Shown here: one piece after another, positions 57,460-64,000 of the stretch
Layout: each line of letters starts with the position of its first letter
Numbering within the stretch: the stretch's first letter is position 1
Assembly: GCA_022747635.1 (NCBI GenBank)
Contig: JAKTNV010000009.1
Coordinates: 65,303,677-65,367,676, forward strand
DNA: 64,000 nt
Direction of reading: 5' to 3'
From: Hetaerina americana
Taxonomy: Eukaryota > Arthropoda > Insecta > Odonata > Calopterygidae
Translations under genes and position numbers: made by a program
Notes under the pieces: model-generated
Told to the model about the DNA's origin: nothing
The model's input: only the letters and a program-made list of their open reading frames with translations
The model's database searches: none

Positions 57460-57737
57460 GGGTGGCAAGTGGAATTTTTGCTCTCTATAACCCTTGCTTT
57501 GCTATCCCAATTTGTCTGTGGAAAGGAGTCCTCGCGGCTGCTAGTTCTGGCATCCATTTCCTACATTTTATATATGCATGATCCAAGCAACCAATGTACG
57601 TAAGAGTACAAATAATTAGCTAGACCTCGGTGCTGAAATGCAGATCTGAATTTAGTTAATAATTTCGATCTTACATTGAATTCTCTCTCTTCCAATGATT
57701 CCCACCCGAAATCCATAGGCTTTCGGTGAAGCTTAGA

Positions 57738-57872
57738 GTTTTAACATAGGAATTTTTAACAAAACAGGCTGCCCAGCATTTGCGTTTTAACATGGGAATT
57801 TTTAACAAAACAGGCTGCCCAGCATTTGCGTTTTAACATGGGAATTTTTAACACAACGGGCTGCCCGGTGTT
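57738..57872 (+). repeat. 46-bp tandem repeat, about 2.9 copies
   Basis: Units start at 57,738, 57,784 and 57,830 with gttttaacat.ggaattttt and end gctgcccagcatttgc. The first two differ at one base; the third is more diverged at its 3' end. Confidence 0.9.
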
Positions 57873-57879
57873 AACCTTA

Positions 57880-58860
57880 TCTATTTCCAGAACGAGGCCT
57901 TTTTGAACTCTGTTCTCAAACGCTACATGCGAATTCTAAACGAGGCCTTACAAGAGCGTGCAAACGAACATTCCTTGACTTCGGAGTCACTGTTGCCAAC
58001 TATGCGTCTAATTAATCCCAATTCTTCATATGCTAGCCCGCAGATTTCACATATGTTAGTCCCTAAAGTCTTTAGTAAATGTAATACCTAGGTACTTTCC
58101 CATATCAATTACTTCTAGGTCAACTCCAGCTGATTTGAAAGCAAATCTCATTGATCTTTTATAGAAATTTACCACCAATTTATTTTAATTTAATGACAAT
58201 TCTCATTTAGAACAGTTTAGTAATGCAACCTGAATCCTGCATAAAACGATTCTCATCCCCATATATCTCACATTAGATCAGTGTCATTTGCGAACAACTT
58301 TCTTGGTTCAAAACTTAAACAAAAATCGAGAAAAGCAAAAGCCCGATTACAATTCCCTGAGGTACCCCCGAGGTGCCTCTTACGCTGTCGGAACTAGTGC
58401 CATCAAGGACTACTCTCAGTTCCCGCTCTGAAGTCTTCAACCCAATTTATTGCGCCCTTGTTTATCCCCACGACCTTTAATTTATGTTTGAGTTTGCCAT
58501 GGGGAACCTTATCAAATGCCTATTCAAAATCTTATAAGATCGCATCCAATTGCCCACCACTAAATTAAGTCCCAAGTAAATAATCATAGTTTGGTTCCGC
58601 ATGAGCAGGTTTTCCTGAATCAGTGTTGATTGCCACTAATGTTCTCGAGGTATCTCATCATTGAACTGACAATTATGAGCACTAAGATTTTGCAACATAC
58701 AGAAGTGAGAGAGATAATTCGGTAATTTCTAGGGTCCTCCCTGTCAACTTTCAAAAATAGGCATTATTAGCACATTCTCCAATTCTTAGGGATTCAGCAC
58801 CATATCAGGGATTTGTTAAATATTAATTAAAGGAATGGGGAAGAAGTACTAAAGGTAAAG
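57880..58860 (-). mobile_element. CR1/L2-like LINE, RT fragment
   Basis: Minus strand, 5' to 3': DREDPRNYRIISLTSVCCKI (expected N-Y-R-P-I-S-L-T-S-V), FDKVPHGKLKHKLKVVGINK and WVEDFRAGTESS, then a degraded S-G-V-P-Q-G-S-V-L-G-P-L-L-F segment, with FANDT where F-A-D-D-T is expected. Stops and frameshifts. The piggyBac element begins just upstream. Confidence 0.75.
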
Positions 58861-58867
58861 GTCTTAA

Positions 58868-61674
58868 CCCTCTTAGTGCGACAGGCCGATATATCGGCTT
58901 TTGTATCCCTGGCGACAAGTGCGGCGGGCCAATATATCGGCTCTTGCATAGGCTATTGTTCAAATCGCTGTAACTTATGGTTTTTTCTTCAATAATTTAT
59001 GGTTTTGGTGCTATTGATTGTGTGAATTCCATACAATTAAATAACACATTTTTTAATTTTCTATTAGCAATTTTAAATGCTTTTCAAAAAGTATAATTCT
59101 TACTATAATTTTACGTTCAGGTTCCGTTTTGTACATGTCGGGAAGCTCAGCCTAATTGTCAGCGTTTTTTTTTTTGCTGAGTGGTCTTTCCACTATGAAA
59201 AACCATTGAAGGCTACTAATCTGTTTTCATCCGTAATCTCTTGAATGTGTTCTTGCCATCCATCCTATCTAATCATTTGCGCCCCTAACTAATCATTTGC
59301 GCCCTGTGTATTGGATTACATTTTCAGCAGTTCTCTGTGTTAAAACTTCAGTTTTCTTCTGCCTTTAGATTGTAACACAATGCCACATTCTCTTCTCTCT
59401 TGGCTGAGGAAGTTAAGTGTGGTTTTTTCATTGTTTTTTCATTGCGAGAGTGAGATTGAATCAAATGTGATTTCAAGCATTTACATATTTTTTTCATTTT
59501 TCTGTTCATTTCGGTTGATTGAAATGGCAACTAAAAAGACTTCGAAAGATAAATAAGATGAAGAATTGGTTAACTACTTGTTATCAATCGGTGATGACGA
59601 TTCCTCGGATGAAGATGAAAGAGTTGGAATGATGAAGTGAACTCGGACTTGCGACTATGACTTTGTGATTCAGAGGAAAAAGCCAAGAGTTATCAAAGAA
59701 AGTGATGAAAATGACAGGAACTATGATGTGACCAATGCAATTCCACCACCAGAGTTCCAAGTTATCTCTGAAGGCGGTGACACTTGCGAGTACTAACGCC
59801 TTCAGTTATGCCCAAGTACCGGGTCCGAAGCATGCGCCATTATCTACTGCTGACCCCAGGGTATATTTCAATTTGTTTTTTACCCCCATGCTATGGAATC
59901 TATTTACACAGGAAACCAACAGGTATGCAGCAGTTCCTAGCCGCCCAAGAAACATTGCCGCAAAGAGTTAGGCAGTGGCGGTAAGTGACAGTGACAGAGA
60001 TGAAAGCATTCCTTGCAATTTTACTAGAAATGGGAATTACAAAAAGGCCAACCATATTTCCTTACTGGGCAAAAAATTCCTGCACCATACCGTGGTTCAG
60101 TAAAACGATGACTAGAGATAGTTTTCAAATACTATTGAGGTTCTTCCATCTCACAGAAAATTCCAAACTTTTCCCACCAGGCAATGAAAAGTATGACCCT
60201 TGTGCAAAATTTTAGCCCATTGTTGATCATGCTAATCGCCTATTTCGGCATCATTACACACCACATGAACACCTTAGCATAGACGAAACATTAGTTGGTA
60301 CTAAAAGCCATTCACAGTTGCTTCAATATCTACCAAATGAACATCACCACAAATGGGGTATAAAATATTGGATGCTCTGCGATTCTGTAGTGAACTACTG
60401 TCTGGCCTTCTGCTGCTATCGTGGTGGGAAGAATAAAGAAAATAAGAAAGACTTTCAGGAGCATGGCCCAAGTTATGTGGTTTTAAAAATCTTTGGAGTG
60501 GAGGTAATTATTTTCTGGAAGGGTACCATGTTGTTGTGGACAACTTTTTTTCTAGTGTTGATCTGGCACACGAGTTTTATAAAAAACAAATGTTTTTGAC
60601 AGGAACATTGAGAAGGAATAGAAAGAACATTCCCAAAGAATTGTAAGAAAATGCGAGTGTGGGGGAAAGAAAATATTATAGAAGTGGTGAAATTCTAGGG
60701 CAAAGGGGAAAAAAATCCTGTTCTGCTGCTTTCCACAAAAGCTACAGCGCAAAGCACTCATTTACGTTAAGAAATGGTGAGGCCAAAAATAATAAATTTT
60801 ATAATAGTTACATGGGAGGAATTGATACATCAGATATGATGGTGTATTCATACTTGGATGAAAGTGTACTGTCAAGTATTGGAAGAAAGTTGTCTTTGTG
60901 TAATTGTTCATATGCTTCTTAATTCCTATCTAATATATAAAGAAAATAATCCCATTAGAAAAATGACTTCATTATACATCATGTATCATAGTCTCTTGAG
61001 CAGGAATGGTTCAGAAAGAATGAGAGACATCTCCTAGTGCACTTGGATCCAGAGCTGGACAGCAGCAACTACCGGGAAGAAAAAAATTGAGTGGTTTGTA
61101 GTGGAAAACATGGCTAAAGGAGAAAATAGTCCCACACAGTGTGCATAAGTGCGAAAAAGGTGTGCACAGCTTTGCATGGTTAACCGTAGGTGCTAGATGA
61201 ACTGCCCAATGAAAAGGGGAAAAGTCCCAATTTGACTATGTGAGATCAGCCTTTTCAACAAAATCAAACTATGCAGAAGTTGACGCAAAAATTTGCAATT
61301 CACCGGTTTTTCCTTATATATTTATAATTTTTTTTACATGTCTTATGCCTTTTTGATTCTTTCTTATATTTAAATATGGTAGTTTTAATGAAAAAAGTTT
61401 TAAAAAAATATTAGTATCGTGTCCAAAAATCGAAGTATTATTGCTAAAACAATATTCAAATTTATAAGTGTAATAATTACATTTATTTTTCAGATGATGT
61501 AAATGTATAACATCATTATTAACTACAATATGTTATTTAAAATTTAAAAAACTGCATATGGATATCTAAACAAATAACTTCATAATGTTTTTTTTTCCTA
61601 AGGTGATACATTTTCTTAAATTACCCTTCGAACTTCTCACTAGTACCCCTGGAATCCCCACCGCACTAAAAGGG
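58868..61674 (+). mobile_element. piggyBac element with both ends and TTAA duplications
   Basis: Left end CCCTcttagtgcgacagg and right end ccaccgcactaaaAGGG are inverted repeats, flanked by TTAA at 58,864-58,867 and 61,675-61,678: the piggyBac signature. Size 2,807 bp. Inside is a transposase relic from about 59,524 in several frames: YFNLFFTPMLWNLFTQETNR, EMKAFLAILLEMGITKRPTI, HLSIDETLVGTKS, HHKWGIKYWMLCDS, VVVDNFFSSVDLAHEFYKKQ and YMGGIDTSDMM. Sequence around the expected catalytic Asp residues (S-I-D-E, L-C-D-S, G-G-I-D) survives, but stops and frameshifts break the ORF. Confidence 0.9.
58881..58958 (+). repeat. Subterminal repeats of the piggyBac element
   Basis: ggccgatatatcggctt and ggccaatatatcggctc lie about 44 bp apart just inside the left end. 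The first holds a perfect 14-bp palindrome (gccgatatatcggc). Likely transposase-binding sites by analogy with other piggyBac ends. Confidence 0.6.
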
Positions 61675-63366
61675 TTAATTATGCTCATCCACTTTAACCT
61701 ACATCACCATCACTGCAGATATTCAGAAAAGAACTCCACTCCGGGTCAGATAGTAACTGGGAACCTGCTAGGAACTTGACGATCAAGCTATCCAAAAAAG
61801 ATGTCAAATCCTTGTCGCATGGGTCATTTAATAATTCCTTTGAAAAATGAAAGGGAATTGCACTTTCAGTATTAGGAAAGGTTTGCTTTCAGGAAGACTC
61901 TCCTCTCACTAGACAGCTGTTGAAATTTCAGCCATACTATTCCCATGGTTATGATTTCATAGGTAAATAAAGCACCTCAACATGCTTATGCTGAACACCA
62001 TTTGAGAAAGCCATGCAAAATGGAGTTCATGGCTTATCTAATTCTTTGTTTACATTTGTTTAGAAGTCTGTAAATGCATTTAAAATGGCTGTTCATTCTC
62101 AAATGATGACTCATTTGTGACATCAGTTCCTATAAAATAAAATCCATAACATTTTGTATGAACAATGAATTGAGAGTTTACAAAATAGTTGAAACCACAT
62201 CACAAAAATTCAATCATCCATAAAATTTGGGTACTAATAAAATTGCATTACAGGATTCCTTATTGTTTACCCTACTCGATTGGTGCCATTTCTACAGCTT
62301 CAAGCACTCTACTTTTAGTCCTAAGCATCCCTCTAAGCAGAGCATTCACCCTATGAGGTCCACAGTTGATTTTAGAGCCTTTCTCCATGATTGAGTTTTC
62401 CAGAACTGTGATATTATTTATAGGTGGAGATAAATGAATACAAGAATTAATTCACAGTTTCATCAAAGTTTTCTGAAGACCTATTTAGAAGAATTGTCAG
62501 AAAATTGAAGATGCCCAATGGAACCTGGACTTCCGATACAAATACGAGTTGTCCTTTGTATTCACACTTTGAAACACAGCATTTACTGATACATTTCTAC
62601 AAGAATTTGGCGGACTACTACAATTTAATCATTAATATTTTGAAAATGTTATCTTTTTCAGACAGAAAAATATAATTTTGAAATTTGTTGTCGAAGATAA
62701 TAGCATTTGCAACCCTTTTAAATCATTGAGGGACAGGAATGCAAGGTTACATGGTGGTTATTAGATTTCAGATTTTTGTAAAAATAATAGGAATGTTTGC
62801 TAAGACACCAGAAATGATTATTACAGACAGATTTTTCTTTGCCTTCTGGTTTTCTATCACCTGTATCTGGTGTTCCTACTAGAAGAATGATTCTGCATTT
62901 AGCTAAACAAATAGCACTAGATACCTGAATTACGTGAGCATGAAGGGCAGCAACTTTCATTTAACATCTTGATTTGTGCACCTTTACATACTTAAAGGAT
63001 CAGAAACTGTAAAAGATTTGACATTGGGAGAATACGCGGTTTTCTGGTGAGTTTTGTTCCACATGTACTTAATCAGGTTTTATATAAATTTCCAATAACT
63101 GGAATGGGTTATGGGATAGTTGGAATTTTAAATATGCCCTTCTATGGAAGTTGCCAAGGTTGACTTCTTATTATAAACTTAGGGCATTGCACTTTCCAGA
63201 TGCTATTTTATCTACTTATTCTGATTGACAATATTTCAGTTTTCAATATTATTGGATTCAGAGAGCGAATTAATGTTGTGTATTCACCATTGAAGAAACT
63301 ATCAATAGATAATCCAACACTCATGTGAACAGGAAATCAGTTATTTAACAGGTCCGTAACTGCATA
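61675..63366. other. Intergenic, nothing recognised
   Basis: AT-rich 1.7 kb between piggyBac and the right-hand mariner; only short open frames without similarity. Confidence 0.5.
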
Positions 63367-64000
63367 CCCGGGTATCTACTACCTTGATCAAAAATTTCCC
63401 GGAATTTATTCAGAAAATTAAAAATACAAGTTTATTCATCTAAATCTACGAATATATTGTCCCCTTCAAAGTAATCCCCATCGACTGCAACACACTTATG
63501 CCAGCGCTTGATCCAATCCTCGAAACATTTTTTATATTCGGTTTTCGGTATGTCCATCAGTGCTTCCTGCGATTTTTCCATTACTTCCTCTCGGCTGCTA
63601 AAACGCGTTCCCCGTAATGGTTTTTTAACTCGATTGAACAGAAAGAAGTCACAGGGAGCCAAATCAGGTGAATTCGGTGGCTGTTGGATGGTATTTGTTG
63701 CATTTTTCGTCAAAAAATTACGAATAATGATAGCACTGTGCGACGGTGCGTTATCATGGTGCCAAATCCACGAGTTTTCTGCCCACATTTCTGGTCTCTT
63801 TCGGCGAATTGCTTCACGCAAACGTCTCATAACGCCCAAATAATACTCTTTGTTTACTGTCTGGCCTTCTGGCAAAAATTCATGATGCACTACACCGTTG
63901 TAATCCATGAAAACCGTCAGCATTGCCTTCTTTTTTGACTGAAAACGACGTGGTTTTTTTGGTCTCGGCTCATTTGGTGAACGCCATTCACTTGCCTGAT
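63367..64000 (-). mobile_element. Mariner element, right part, continuing out of the window
   Basis: Left edge follows TA at 63,365 and begins cccgggtatctactacc, a plausible inverted terminus. It carries the transposase gene below with a short 3'UTR. The other end lies beyond position 64,000. Confidence 0.8.
63432..64000 (-). CDS. Mariner transposase, C-terminal half (partial at window edge)
   Basis: An open minus-strand frame of about 189 codons runs from the window edge to a stop at 63,432 with no disruption. Although a Met occurs at 63,923, the frame continues upstream with typical mariner sequence (SEWRSPNEPRPKKPRR), so the real start is outside. Motifs: LTVFMDYNGVVHHEFLPEG, TVNKEYYLGVMRRLREAI, second catalytic Asp in WHHDNAPSH, third in SPDLAPCDFFLF. 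There are 34 residues between these Asp, i.e. DD34D spacing. Ends CVAVDGDYFEGDN. The first catalytic Asp is off-window. This is the only transposase in the window with an intact frame, so it may be a young insertion. Confidence 0.88.
   Translation of the reverse strand, partial: QASEWRSPNEPRPKKPRRFQSKKKAMLTVFMDYNGVVHHEFLPEGQTVNKEYYLGVMRRLREAIRRKRPEMWAENSWIWHHDNAPSHSAIIIRNFLTKNATNTIQQPPNSPDLAPCDFFLFNRVKKPLRGTRFSSREEVMEKSQEALMDIPKTEYKKCFEDWIKRWHKCVAVDGDYFEGDNIFVDLDE

Noticed and set aside
59735..60922. Domesticated piggyBac-derived host gene
   Set aside because: TIRs and TTAA sites are retained and the ORF has frameshifts and stops, so it is a dead transposon and not a domesticated gene, unless cryptic splicing is shown.
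1..64000. CRISPR arrays, prophage, operons, bacterial promoters
   Set aside because: None present; the window is eukaryotic with spliced exons and animal transposons.

Overview
This is a 64 kb stretch of an AT-rich, repeat-laden animal genome, most likely an arthropod and probably an insect. The evidence is spliced eukaryotic exons with consensus GT/AG junctions, several tRNA-derived SINE families, and many mariner, Tc1, piggyBac, Penelope-like and non-LTR retrotransposon remnants of the kind found in arthropods. No prokaryotic features are present (no operons, Shine-Dalgarno sites or CRISPR). The species cannot be named from the sequence.

Only one host protein-coding gene is convincing. It is an eight-exon gene on the plus strand from 33,200 to 56,299, encoding about 1,223 residues. 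A very long first exon (943 codons) encodes a low-complexity Ser/Asn-rich region with basic clusters, a short predicted coiled coil and an acidic hydrophobic motif. Seven short exons then encode a C-terminal seven-bladed WD40-type propeller. The order and spacing of the propeller motifs match my recollection of vertebrate ZNF106/Zfp106, but I see none of that family's C2H2 zinc fingers. The reading frame is kept across all seven inferred junctions. A polyadenylation signal lies about 460 bp after the stop.

Left flank (1-33,199): SINE copies, two CpG/GC-rich islands (2.6-3.3 kb and 10.2-10.8 kb), RTE-like LINE copies (3.6-5.3 kb minus, 17.2-19.5 kb plus, 29.3 kb plus), an internally deleted mariner (5.9-6.5 kb), a mariner 3' fragment (19.5-19.8 kb), a Penelope-like element with reverse transcriptase and GIY-YIG domains (21.7-23.7 kb), a LINE with inverted 5' segment (23.7-24.5 kb), a Tc1 relic (about 26 kb), CR1/L2-like tails and a second internally deleted mariner (28.4-29.1 kb).

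The gene's introns are also full of mobile DNA. Intron 1 holds SINEs and a LINE fragment. Intron 2 holds a minus-strand Penelope-like fragment, an endonuclease-domain LINE fragment and a SINE. Intron 3 (7 kb) holds a hammerhead-like perfect inverted repeat beside an RTE 3' fragment inside a terminal inverted repeat, a mariner inserted in another mariner, a SINE and two more mariner relics.

Right flank (56.3-64 kb): a 46-bp tandem repeat, a CR1/L2-like LINE fragment, a piggyBac element with both terminal inverted repeats and TTAA target duplications but a broken transposase, and, at the right edge, the catalytic C-terminal half of a mariner transposase with an open frame and DD34D spacing that runs out of the window. 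Several stretches of 1-3 kb show nothing recognisable and are recorded as such.
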